Source of the DNA: Thiovibrio sp964588325 | Lineage (GTDB): Bacteria; Desulfobacterota; Desulfobulbia; Desulfobulbales; Desulfurivibrionaceae | Length of the DNA: 64,000 nucleotides | Reading direction: 5' to 3' | Assembly (NCBI GenBank): GCA_964588325.1 | Contig: CAZPOR010000002.1 | Coordinates: forward strand, 213,310-277,309 | Shown here: one piece after another, positions 38,529 to 46,636 of the stretch | How positions within the stretch are numbered: the stretch's first letter is position 1 | Layout of the letters: each line of letters begins with the position of its first letter | Made by a program: the position numbers and the translations under genes | Notes under the pieces: generated by a model | Seen by the model: the letters and a program-made list of their open reading frames with translations, nothing else | What the model was told of the DNA's origin: nothing | Database searches by the model: none

Positions 38529-39578
38529 ATGCCGGTCAGGGTCGCGATAAATGGTTTTGGGCGTATTGGCCGTCAGCTTGCCCGCCATATTTTTTCAAGA
38601 TACAGCGAGACGCTTGCCCTTGTCGCCATCAACACCTTGGGCAGCGCAGCTCAAAGCGCGCATTTGTTTCACCACGACAGCATAACCGGCAGGAGCGCCT
38701 TGCCGGTGGAAGCGGATGGCGAGAACGCGCTTGTTATTGCCGGCAGGCGGGTGTCCTACTTCGCGCAGGAAGACCCGGCCAAATTGTGCTGGGCTGAGCT
38801 GGGAATTGATCTTGTCATTGAATGCACCGGGAAATATGCGGAAAGAGGCCGGGTTCATTTGGAGGCGGGCGCCGCCCGGGTAATTGTGGCCGGTTCGGCC
38901 AGGCAGGCCGACATTACCGTTTGTATGGGGGTGAATCACGAGGGGTTTGATCCTCACCGGCACCGGATCATTTGCGGGGGCAGTTGTACGGCCAACAGCC
39001 TCGCTCCACTGGTGAAAATTCTGAATGAGACGTTGACAATCGAATGGGGAATGGTGACCTTTCTCCATTCCTACACCAAGGAGCAGAGTCTGTTGGATGA
39101 TGCCCACCCCGACCTCCGCCGGAGACGATCAGCCACCCGGAGCATCATTCCGACTACCACCAGCGCCATTGAGCAACTCGGCGCGGTTTTCCCTTCCCTG
39201 TGCGGAAAGATTGACGGGTTGGCCCTGCGAGTGCCGACACCGGTCGTGCACGCGGTTGATTTTGTGGCGAAGCTGCAATGCAAAGAGGACAAGGAGGGAT
39301 TGCTGCACCTGCTGGAAGAAGCCGCACGGGGATCCATGAAAAATATTCTGGCTGTCAGTCGCGCGCCGTTGGTCAGCACGGATTTAAGGGGCTCCGGGCA
39401 TTCCTGTGTTGTTGATGCGGAATTTTCCGGTTTTCATGGTGATCTGCTCAGGGTGTTAGCCTGGCATGACAATGAATGCGCCTACTGCGCAAGGATTTGT
39501 GAGCTTGCGGACTATATCGGTATCCAGGTCGGCAACAGCGGTGAGCCGGGCTTTATGGCCGACCCGGAGGTGGGGTGA
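38529..39578 (+). CDS. Glyceraldehyde-3-phosphate dehydrogenase family protein, divergent
   Basis: A 349-aa type I GAPDH-family enzyme with the Rossmann NGFGRIGRQLARHIF start, catalytic Cys in GGSCTANSLAP, and His in LHSYTKEQSLLDDAHPDLRR. Several usually fixed residues differ: the second Cys of SCTTNC is Ser, the NAD-specificity Asp after INxx is Thr (INTL), and the C-terminal DNEWGYS is DNECAYC. The AQSAHLFHHDS stretch recalls erythrose-4-phosphate dehydrogenase (Epd), and the missing Asp would suit NADP. It may be a second GAPDH, an Epd or a paralogue of other use. It stands alone before the thi genes. Confidence 0.75.
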   Translation: MPVRVAINGFGRIGRQLARHIFSRYSETLALVAINTLGSAAQSAHLFHHDSITGRSALPVEADGENALVIAGRRVSYFAQEDPAKLCWAELGIDLVIECTGKYAERGRVHLEAGAARVIVAGSARQADITVCMGVNHEGFDPHRHRIICGGSCTANSLAPLVKILNETLTIEWGMVTFLHSYTKEQSLLDDAHPDLRRRRSATRSIIPTTTSAIEQLGAVFPSLCGKIDGLALRVPTPVVHAVDFVAKLQCKEDKEGLLHLLEEAARGSMKNILAVSRAPLVSTDLRGSGHSCVVDAEFSGFHGDLLRVLAWHDNECAYCARICELADYIGIQVGNSGEPGFMADPEVG

Positions 39579-39658
39579 GATAAAAAAGTATACCATCGTT
39601 GGTGTCTGTCGGTTAGTATTACCCCTTTTGCAAGGGTTGATCATAAGGGCGTCAGACC

Positions 39659-40474
39659 ATGCTGCTGGTAAATGAAAAAGAGGTTTCCTTCCAGGCCGGA
39701 ATGACCCTTGGCGACCTGGTGAGGGATCATGCTGCGGGTGGCGAGGCAGACATCCTGCTCGTCAACGGCTACCCGGCAACATTGCAGACCGTGTTATCCG
39801 ACGGGGACCAATGCTGGCTGTGGAAGCGGGGAAAGGTTCCTTCTGCGGAAGAGATGCGGCGGCTTTTGTATGCCCGGCACAGCCCAGGCATACAGACTCG
39901 TCTGCAAACAAAGATGGTCGGGATCATGGGTCTGGGAGGCCTCGGCTCCCTAGTGGCAATCGCTCTGGCGCGCATGGGCATCGGCGCCCTCCTTCTTGCC
40001 GACTATGATGTGGTGGAACCCACCAATCTCAACCGGCAGCAGTATTTTGTGGATCAGATCGGACAGAAGAAAACCGCGGCGTTGCGGGATATTCTGCAGC
40101 GGGTGAATCCCCATGTCGCCGTGACCCTTATGGACAGACGGCTTGTTGAAGATGATATCGGCGTGTTGTTTCATGATGTCCATGCCCTGGTCGAGTGTTT
40201 CGATGATCCGGCCATGAAGGCTGCCGGCTTGCGGGCCGCTGTGCATAATCTTCCCGGAGTTTTTTATGTGGGGGCCTCGGGACTCGCCGGATATGGCGAA
40301 AACAATACGATTCGGACCAGGCGGCTCTACCCCGGCATCTATCTTGTCGGCGATGAGGTAAGCGGGGCAGCCCCCGGGCAGGGGCTCATGGCGGCCAGGG
40401 TAGGTATTGCCGCCCATCACCAGGCGAATCAGGTGGTCCGGCTCCTGCTGGGTGCGGAAAATGAGGTCGAGTAG
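39659..40474 (+). CDS. thiF: ThiF-family adenylyltransferase with N-terminal ThiS-like domain
   Basis: This 271-aa E1-like enzyme activates the C-terminus of ThiS by adenylation for thiazole synthesis. Residues about 1-60 form a ubiquitin-like ThiS-type domain without a C-terminal diglycine; the ThiF fold follows with the nucleotide loop GIMGLGGLGSLVAIALARMG (about 88-107) and LNRQQYF. The usual four zinc cysteines of ThiF/MoeB are not evident. ATG 39659 follows AAGGGCG. It abuts thiS with no gap, so the assignment to thiamine synthesis is strong by context. Confidence 0.88.
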   Translation: MLLVNEKEVSFQAGMTLGDLVRDHAAGGEADILLVNGYPATLQTVLSDGDQCWLWKRGKVPSAEEMRRLLYARHSPGIQTRLQTKMVGIMGLGGLGSLVAIALARMGIGALLLADYDVVEPTNLNRQQYFVDQIGQKKTAALRDILQRVNPHVAVTLMDRRLVEDDIGVLFHDVHALVECFDDPAMKAAGLRAAVHNLPGVFYVGASGLAGYGENNTIRTRRLYPGIYLVGDEVSGAAPGQGLMAARVGIAAHHQANQVVRLLLGAENEVE

Positions 40475-40675
40475 ATGAAGGTCATTTGCAACGGCGAAGC
40501 GCAGGAAGTCGCGCCCGGTACCCGGGTGGCTGATTATCTCAACCAGCTTGGCGTGGATGCCTCGTCCGTGGTGGTTGAGTGCGACGGGAAGATATTGACC
40601 CGGGAAGAATACGCGAGCCATGCATTGCAGGATGGCTCGGTCCTTGAATTGATCCGGTTTGTGGGAGGTGGTTGA
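40475..40675 (+). CDS. thiS: Sulfur carrier protein ThiS
   Basis: ThiS (66 aa) carries the sulfur for the thiazole ring as a C-terminal thiocarboxylate. It is a small ubiquitin-like protein, starts MKVICNGEAQEV, and ends in the required RFVGGG. Its ATG follows directly on the thiF stop, and thiG starts one base after its own stop. No TPP riboswitch is evident before the operon. Confidence 0.95.
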   Translation: MKVICNGEAQEVAPGTRVADYLNQLGVDASSVVVECDGKILTREEYASHALQDGSVLELIRFVGGG

Positions 40676-40676
40676 G

Positions 40677-41444
40677 ATGTTGACCATTGCGGGGAGAAAA
40701 TTTCGCTCACGGCTTTTTGGCGGCACTGGGAAGTTCGCCTCTCCGGAAGTCATGAAAGAGGCGCTTGCCGCCTCGGGGTGTGAGATGGTCACCGTGGCCC
40801 TGCGCCGCATCGATCTCAACAATCCTGCGGACGATATCATGAGCGTGCTGGATCGCGACCGCTACCTGTTTTTGCCCAATACTTCCGGGGCGCGGGATGC
40901 GGGCGAGGCGATCCGCCTTGCCCGTCTGGCCAGGGCTTCCGGTGGAGGGGAATGGCTCAAGCTCGAGGTGACTCCCGACCCGAGAACCCTGCTCCCGGAT
41001 CCCATCGAGACCCTGAAGGCCACCGAAGAGCTGGTCAAGGAAGGGTTCAAGGTGCTGCCTTATATGAATGCCGATCCGATTTTGGCCCTGCGTCTTCAGG
41101 ACGCAGGCGCGGTTGCCGTCATGCCTCTTGGCTCGCCCATCGGCACCAATCAGGGAGTACTGACCCGGTTCCAGGTCGAGATCATCATTGCCCAGGCCCA
41201 GGTGCCGGTAATCGTTGATGCCGGGCTTGGTGCGCCTTCGCATGTGGCTGAGGCCATGGAGATGGGAGCCGATGCGGTGCTGGTCAATACGGCCATTGCC
41301 GTGGCCGGGGATCCGGTTCGCATGGCCCGGGCCTTCGCCATGGCGGTGGAGGCGGGCCGGATCGCTTATGAAGCCGGTCTTGGCGCGGTGCGCAAGGATG
41401 CCGCCGCCTCTTCGCCCGAGGACGGGCTTGGATTTTTGCGTTAA
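40677..41444 (+). CDS. thiG: Thiazole synthase
   Basis: ThiG (255 aa) condenses 1-deoxy-D-xylulose 5-phosphate, dehydroglycine and ThiS thiocarboxylate to the thiazole phosphate. It shows FRSRLFGGTGKFAS, MVTVALRRIDLNNP, then KLEVTPDPRTLLPDPIETLK and the phosphate-binding VIVDAGLGAPSHVAEAMEMG with GADAVLVNTAIAVAGDP. The ATG at 40677 is seven bases after GGGAGGTGG; an earlier GTG at 40659 overlaps thiS. thiH starts three bases after its stop. Confidence 0.97.
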   Translation: MLTIAGRKFRSRLFGGTGKFASPEVMKEALAASGCEMVTVALRRIDLNNPADDIMSVLDRDRYLFLPNTSGARDAGEAIRLARLARASGGGEWLKLEVTPDPRTLLPDPIETLKATEELVKEGFKVLPYMNADPILALRLQDAGAVAVMPLGSPIGTNQGVLTRFQVEIIIAQAQVPVIVDAGLGAPSHVAEAMEMGADAVLVNTAIAVAGDPVRMARAFAMAVEAGRIAYEAGLGAVRKDAAASSPEDGLGFLR

Positions 41445-41447
41445 CCC

Positions 41448-42569
41448 ATGCGCATCGTTCCCGAATTTTCCGCATTGCGGGATGCCATCAGCCGCGCCAC
41501 AGAGGCAGAGGTTCTGCGCGCTCTCGGTTCCGATCGCCCCGGTCTGGAGGGTCTTGCCGCCCTGTTGTCGCCTGCAGCCGAGCCGCATCTTGGCGCCTTG
41601 GCCAAGCGTTCCGGCGCCATCACCCGCCAGCGTTTTGGTCGCACCATGCAGATGTATGCGCCGGTCTATCTTTCCAGTTTCTGCACCAATCGCTGCGCCT
41701 ATTGCGGTTTTTCGGCGGACAACGTCATTGACCGGCGGGTTCTGACTTTTGCCGAGGCGGAAAGCGAGGCCATGATCCTGCACCAGCGGGGATTCAATCA
41801 TATTCTTCTCGTTTCCGGCGAGGCGTCGGCCAAGCTCGGCGTGGAATATCTTGAAGAGCTGGCCCTGCGGCTGCGCGACCGGTTTGCCGCCTTGTCCATC
41901 GAAGTGCAGCCCTTGGCCACCGAGGAGTATGCGAGACTTTTCCGTGCCGGCATTACCGCCGTGGCCGTATATCAGGAAACCTATGACCGCGAAATATACA
42001 AGCAAGTGCATCTGGCCGGGCGCAAGGCTGATTTTGATTACCGGCTGGAAACTCCGGCCCGGGCGGCGGCAGCGGGTATGCGGGAGGTCGGGATCGGCGC
42101 CCTGCTGGGCCTTGCGGACTGGCGGGCGGAAGGACTCGCCTTGGGCCTCCATCTGGCCTGGCTGCGGAAGCATTACTGGCGGACCGGACTCACCGTCTCT
42201 TTCCCGCGCATGCGTCCGGCGCAAGGGGAATTCAAGCCGCTGGCTCCGGTGAGCGAAAGAAATCTCAGCCAGATGATCTTTGCCCTGCGGATGTTTGATC
42301 CGGATGTCGGGTTGTATCTCTCGACCCGCGAGGAGGCCCGGTACCGCGACGGCATGATCGGCCTGGGGCCCACCCGTTATTCGGCGGGTTCCTGCACCGC
42401 GCCGGGCGGATACGGCCTGGAGGACGCAGGCGGTGAACAGTTCGAGGTCGGGGACAGCCGCAGCCTCGCCGAGGTGAGCGCCGCCATCCAGCAGAAAGGT
42501 TTTGATCCGGTCCGCAAGGATTGGGATGCGGTTTTTCAAACAAAGGAAGACGGGCAGCAGGCTGCCTGA
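41448..42569 (+). CDS. thiH: 2-iminoacetate synthase (ThiH), radical SAM
   Basis: ThiH (373 aa) cleaves tyrosine to dehydroglycine and p-cresol, the anaerobic route to the thiazole glycine unit. The radical SAM cluster motif is CTNRCAYC (Cys79, Cys83, Cys86). The C-terminal part has LYLSTREEARYRDGMIGLGP and the TRYSAGSCTAPGGYG motif of ThiH. Use of ThiH and not the oxygen-dependent ThiO fits an anaerobe. It ends the thiFSGH set, and the AICAR transformylase gene follows 38 bases on. Confidence 0.96.
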   Translation: MRIVPEFSALRDAISRATEAEVLRALGSDRPGLEGLAALLSPAAEPHLGALAKRSGAITRQRFGRTMQMYAPVYLSSFCTNRCAYCGFSADNVIDRRVLTFAEAESEAMILHQRGFNHILLVSGEASAKLGVEYLEELALRLRDRFAALSIEVQPLATEEYARLFRAGITAVAVYQETYDREIYKQVHLAGRKADFDYRLETPARAAAAGMREVGIGALLGLADWRAEGLALGLHLAWLRKHYWRTGLTVSFPRMRPAQGEFKPLAPVSERNLSQMIFALRMFDPDVGLYLSTREEARYRDGMIGLGPTRYSAGSCTAPGGYGLEDAGGEQFEVGDSRSLAEVSAAIQQKGFDPVRKDWDAVFQTKEDGQQAA

Positions 42570-42607
42570 ACGATACGCGCAACCATAAGGAAGGAGAGGT
42601 GAATCCG

Positions 42608-43897
42608 ATGGCAGATCTGAAGAAAATGTACACCACCATTCTTGGTGACCACTTTCCCATGGAGATGAAAATCACCTTTGGCGACCAGGAGCTGGTCTAC
42701 CGGAAGAAGACCTGGAAGATCGTGGGTGAGGACGGCAGCGTTGATGAGCGGGGCGTGCGCTACGGCGAGAACCCGGATCAGGAGGCGGCCCTCTACGAGC
42801 TGACCAACGGCAATCTGGCGCTGGGCGACTGCCGGTTCATCGAACCGGGCAAGGGGCTGGTCAGCGGGATCAATGTCGAGGACATGCTCCAGGTGGGCAA
42901 GCATCCCGGCAAGATCAACCTCACCGACATCGACAACGGCCTGAACATCATTAAGTATCTCATGGACCGTCCGGCCGCGGTGATCCTCAAGCACAACAAT
43001 CCCTGCGGCGCCGCCTGCAGCGAGACCCTGGCCCGCGCCTATGACCGGGCCAACCGGGCCGACCGCATCGCCGCCTTTGGCGGAGCCGTTATTCTCAACC
43101 GGCCCTGCGACAAGGAAACCGCCGAGCTCTTGAGCAAGAACTATCTGGAGGTGGTCTGCGCCCCGGAATTCGAGGCGGGAACCCTGGAGATCCTCGCGGC
43201 TCGCAAGAATCTGCGCGTCGTGCGGATCAGCCGCATCGACCGGCTTGCCGATTACGAGAAATACCGCTATGTGGATTTCAAGAGCCTGATCGATGGCGGG
43301 CTCATTGTCCAGCAGTCGGCGGTGAATTCCATCCGTTCAGTGGCCGACCTCAAACCCGCGGTCTGCACCGCGAAGGGGCAGGAATACACGGTGGAGCGCG
43401 AGCCCACCCAGCGGGAGATCGACGACATGCTTTTCGGCTGGGCCGTGGAGCACGGGGTGACCTCCAACTCGGTCATCTATGTGAAGGACGGCTGCACCGT
43501 GGGCATCGGCACCGGCGAGCAGGACCGGGTCGGGGTGGCCGACATCGCGGTGTACAAGGCCTACACCAAGTATGCCGACATGCTCTGCTTCGATACCTTC
43601 GGCATCCCCTATGCGGATATGGTGCTGGAGATCGAACAGGGCAAACGGACCAAGGCGGATCAGGAAAAAATCGACGCCCAGACCAAGGCGGACAAGGCCG
43701 GGCTCCCTGGTTCGGTGATGATCTCCGACGCCTTTTTCCCGTACCGCGACGGCGCCGATGTCGGCATCCGGCAGGGGGTCTCCGCCATTCTCCAGGCGGG
43801 GGGCTCCATGCGCGATTTCGAAACCATCCAGGCCTGCAACGAGGCCAAGCCGCAGGTGGCCATGAAGTTTACGGGGCAAAGGTCTTTCAAGCACTAA
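42608..43897 (+). CDS. AICAR formyltransferase, single-domain PurH-like
   Basis: This 429-aa protein has the formyltransferase half of PurH only: RYGENPDQEAALYELTNG, the catalytic VILKHNNPCGAA motif, FGGAVILNRPCDKETAELL, and SVMISDAFFPYRDGADVGI near the end. The N-terminal IMP cyclohydrolase domain of bifunctional PurH is missing. It should formylate AICAR to FAICAR in purine synthesis, with a separate cyclohydrolase elsewhere. ATG 42608 follows AAGGAGAGG by nine bases. A bidirectional terminator follows. Confidence 0.9.
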   Translation: MADLKKMYTTILGDHFPMEMKITFGDQELVYRKKTWKIVGEDGSVDERGVRYGENPDQEAALYELTNGNLALGDCRFIEPGKGLVSGINVEDMLQVGKHPGKINLTDIDNGLNIIKYLMDRPAAVILKHNNPCGAACSETLARAYDRANRADRIAAFGGAVILNRPCDKETAELLSKNYLEVVCAPEFEAGTLEILAARKNLRVVRISRIDRLADYEKYRYVDFKSLIDGGLIVQQSAVNSIRSVADLKPAVCTAKGQEYTVEREPTQREIDDMLFGWAVEHGVTSNSVIYVKDGCTVGIGTGEQDRVGVADIAVYKAYTKYADMLCFDTFGIPYADMVLEIEQGKRTKADQEKIDAQTKADKAGLPGSVMISDAFFPYRDGADVGIRQGVSAILQAGGSMRDFETIQACNEAKPQVAMKFTGQRSFKH

Positions 43898-43913
43898 AAA
43901 TACAGCAGGATAT

Positions 43914-43957
43914 GCACAAAAAAAGCCCGGCCTGAAAAGGCCGGGCTTTTTTTGTGC
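43914..43957. terminator. Bidirectional intrinsic terminator
   Basis: A perfect 19-bp inverted repeat (43914-43932 with 43939-43957) has a GC-rich core flanked by A7 on one side and T7 on the other. It works in both directions and serves the convergent AICAR transformylase (+) and motB (-) genes. Confidence 0.92.
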
Positions 43958-44034
43958 AATGGCGGCCCGCATCGAGTGGCCCTGCCGTTTTCTTGAAGGG
44001 ATGCGAGCCGGAGAACAGAACAGGTGCGCGGGGT

Positions 44035-44916
44035 TTATTCCATCCGTGCTGGGTGAACCTGGGGTACGGCTTTGGGCGCAACCTGGGCCGGACCCTGCTG
44101 CGGCTGAGACTGCGGCTGGGCCGGGGGTGGCGTCTTGCTCTGTTTTTCCGGATAGAGGCGCAGGCTTATCCTCCGGTTGCGAGGGTCAAAAGGGTTTTCC
44201 TTGATAATCGGTTCCGTGGCGGCATAGCCGGAGACCCGCCGGAGCCGGTTGGAAGGGATGCCGTTTTTTTCCACTTCGACCCGGGCGGCCGAGGCCCTGG
44301 CCGTGGAAAGCTCCCAGTTGCCGAATTCTCTGTTCGCGTAGCTCACAGCATCGGTGTGTCCCTCGATTTCAACGCGGCTTGAGGTGCTCTTGATGTTGTC
44401 GCAGAGTACTTTGAGAATTTTTTGGCCGCTTTCGGTCAGGGTCGTGCTGCCGAGAGGGAACATGGGGTTTCCTTCCTTGTCCATGATGTCCACCTTGACC
44501 CCGCCTTCAACAATCTCGATGCGTACCTGGTCCTTAAGGTCGGCAAGTCGCTGCTCGATTTCCTGTTGCAGTTTGTTTTTAAGCTGTTCCAAACCTGCCG
44601 GGCTGGCTTCGCCTTCTGTTTCTCCGGACGCCGGGGTTTGCGCGATGGTGATCTGGGCGGCGGGCTGCGCTTGTTCCGTGGAGATCATCTGGGTGGTTCC
44701 GCCTGCGCCGCCCTCGGCAAAGAGGCTGTATTCCTGAAAATATTTGGCGAGCTCTTCCTTTTGCGGCTTGGTGGTCATGTTGACCAGCCACATGAGGAGG
44801 AAAAAAGCCATCATGCCGGTCATGAAATCGGCAAAGGCTACCTTCCAACTGCCGCCGTGGTGGCCGCCGCCCTGGACCTTCTTGACCTTTTTGATGATTA
44901 TGCTTTTGTCTTCCAC
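44035..44916 (-). CDS. motB: Flagellar motor stator protein MotB
   Basis: MotB (293 aa) anchors the stator to peptidoglycan. The single membrane helix carries the essential proton-binding Asp30 in AFADFMTGMMAFFLLMWLVN. The C-terminal OmpA-like domain has EIEGHTDAVSYANREFGNWE, LSTARA and RVSGYAATEP with RNRRISL. A Pro/Gln-rich tail of about 30 residues follows the domain. It overlaps the motA end by 19 bases, so the pair is co-translated. Confidence 0.96.
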   Translation of the reverse strand: MEDKSIIIKKVKKVQGGGHHGGSWKVAFADFMTGMMAFFLLMWLVNMTTKPQKEELAKYFQEYSLFAEGGAGGTTQMISTEQAQPAAQITIAQTPASGETEGEASPAGLEQLKNKLQQEIEQRLADLKDQVRIEIVEGGVKVDIMDKEGNPMFPLGSTTLTESGQKILKVLCDNIKSTSSRVEIEGHTDAVSYANREFGNWELSTARASAARVEVEKNGIPSNRLRRVSGYAATEPIIKENPFDPRNRRISLRLYPEKQSKTPPPAQPQSQPQQGPAQVAPKAVPQVHPARME

Positions 44917-45764
44917 TTCTTGATGGCCTCCTCAACCTCGTTGAAGGAGGGGCGGTCGTCTCCGGGGATGGCCCGTCTGCCAGCCTCAACGGCGAATTGG
45001 ACCATAAAGCTGGTTGAATACGCGGCGAGCAGCGAGGTTTTGATCACCCGCAGATAGGTCTCGCGTTCATGGGCATGATGCTCCAGCTTGGTTCCCATGG
45101 GCCCGACGAATCCGTAACAGGCAAGCACGCCGAAGAAGGTGCCGACCAGGGCGGCGCCGATATGGTGGCCCAGAACCTCGGCGGATTCGTTGATATATCC
45201 CATGGTGACGACAATGCCGAGAACCGCCGCGACGATACCCAGACCGGGCAGGGCATCGCCGATCCGGGTGATGCTGTGGGCGGGCAGCATCCGCTCATGC
45301 TGGTTGGCCTCCAAGTCGATCTCCATAAGATTGTCCAGTTCGTAGGCCGGGTAGTTGGCGCTGAGCATGGTGCGCACCGTGTCGCAGATGAAATCGGCTG
45401 CTTCGCGGTCCTTCATGATGTTGGCATACTTTTGAAAGAGCGGGCTTTTTTCGTGGTCTTCGATATCTGCCTCGATGGCGACCAGCCCCTCTTTTTTGAT
45501 CTTGAAAAAAACGGCATTCATGAGCAGCAGCAGCTCCAGATAATGCGCCTTGTTCATGTGGGAATCGGAAAAGATGCCTCCGAGGTGTCCGAGAATAACC
45601 TTCAACGCTTTGGCCGGCGAGGAAATGATCAGGCTGCCGATGGCGGCGCCGAAGATGATGACTACTTCGGCGGGTTGGAAAAGGACGTGGAAATTGCCTT
45701 TTGCCATGGCGTATCCGGCGATGACCGACCCTAAAACAACTGCTATGCCGATGATTGTGAGCAT
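44898..45764 (-). CDS. motA: Flagellar motor stator protein MotA
   Basis: MotA (288 aa) forms the ion channel of the stator with MotB and pushes on FliG. Four hydrophobic segments are seen, with VVIIFGAAIGSLIISSPAKA, the cytoplasmic loop, and the conserved IGDALPGLGIVAAVLGIVVT holding the essential proline. The C-terminal FMVQFAVEAGRRAIPGDDRP is typical. Upstream on the same strand is a PilZ gene, 83 bases away. Confidence 0.95.
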   Translation of the reverse strand: MLTIIGIAVVLGSVIAGYAMAKGNFHVLFQPAEVVIIFGAAIGSLIISSPAKALKVILGHLGGIFSDSHMNKAHYLELLLLMNAVFFKIKKEGLVAIEADIEDHEKSPLFQKYANIMKDREAADFICDTVRTMLSANYPAYELDNLMEIDLEANQHERMLPAHSITRIGDALPGLGIVAAVLGIVVTMGYINESAEVLGHHIGAALVGTFFGVLACYGFVGPMGTKLEHHAHERETYLRVIKTSLLAAYSTSFMVQFAVEAGRRAIPGDDRPSFNEVEEAIKKWKTKA

Positions 45765-45847
45765 ATTGGTCTTTGTTTCCCTATGGAATGTCTGTGTTCT
45801 TGATGGCGTGGGGGCGGATCAGGAATCCCTTCCGAAAACCGGAAAGT

Positions 45848-46513
45848 TCAAGGCTCCAGCCAGCGCTGATTCATGAGCTGTTCTTTTTGTTTTCTGAGCG
45901 CATAGGTGGCGATGGCGTCCTGGATAGCTCCGTTTGGTGCGGTAAATTGGATGGCCACCTGATTGCCTCCTTCCGGGAGCGGGCTTACCCGCGCAACCGA
46001 ACCGCCGGTCACAACCCAGCAGGGTTGGTCCGTGGAGAGAAGCATGTGGACCTCCACGAGATCTCCGGCCGCAAGCGTCTCGTGGGAGGTGAGTTTAATG
46101 CCGCTCGCACTGAGGCTGACCTCTCCAACCCGGGTTGTTTCCTGTGGCCTGGCGATAAGGTGAAAATCGAGGAGGCTGTCCAGTTTGCTGTTTACCTGGA
46201 GGAGTAATTGGGTCAAGGAGGGTTTGAGGTTTTTCTCCTCGTTGTACCGTGACAGTTTGTAAAATTTGAACAGCAAGTCCAGCTTGGTGTTTGCCTCAAG
46301 AAGCATCAGGGCAAAAGAAGGGTCGATGTCATGGGGAAAAGGCTTCAGGCCTGCCCCGAGAGTGCCGGAGCCGGAAAGGGCCACGGGAATGACTCTGGGC
46401 ACGGGCAGGACCCCGTTGTCGATTTTTTGCACCGAGGTTGCCAGCAGATCATCGATCCGGAAATTTTCTCGGCGGTTCTGGTCGCTGGTGTTGGCAGAGC
46501 TGTCAGTTGGCAT
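45848..46513 (-). CDS. PilZ-type c-di-GMP-binding protein, probable
   Basis: A 221-aa cytoplasmic protein. The N-terminus has RRENFRIDD, which resembles the arginine motif of PilZ domains, and the C-terminal half has GEVSLSASGIKLTSHETLAA with later VARVSPLPEGGNQVAIQFTA, the second PilZ element and barrel strands. The middle is a helical insert with two repeats of the form NTKLDLL/NSKLDSLLDF. It lies before motA-motB, so it may adjust motor output with c-di-GMP; that is inference. ATG 46513 follows AGAGGA by eight bases. Confidence 0.7.
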   Translation of the reverse strand: MPTDSSANTSDQNRRENFRIDDLLATSVQKIDNGVLPVPRVIPVALSGSGTLGAGLKPFPHDIDPSFALMLLEANTKLDLLFKFYKLSRYNEEKNLKPSLTQLLLQVNSKLDSLLDFHLIARPQETTRVGEVSLSASGIKLTSHETLAAGDLVEVHMLLSTDQPCWVVTGGSVARVSPLPEGGNQVAIQFTAPNGAIQDAIATYALRKQKEQLMNQRWLEP

Positions 46514-46636
46514 GCAGTGAATCCTCTGTGAAATACTGAACATCATAGCCCTGTTGCGGCAATTTTGGAATTATTTTTTGTGCTGGAAACGGGTTGTTTG
46601 GTGAGGGATGCTGCGCCTCACGGGAAACCAGAAAAT

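Noticed and set aside
38414..38797. 127-codon plus frame over the nifJ terminator and gap-like start
   Set aside because: It overlaps a clear terminator and the GAPDH-family gene in another frame; Arg/Cys-rich with no domain.
39579..39658. TPP riboswitch before the thi genes
   Set aside because: The 80-base gap lacks the conserved CTGAGA and ACCTGA parts and is too short for the full aptamer.
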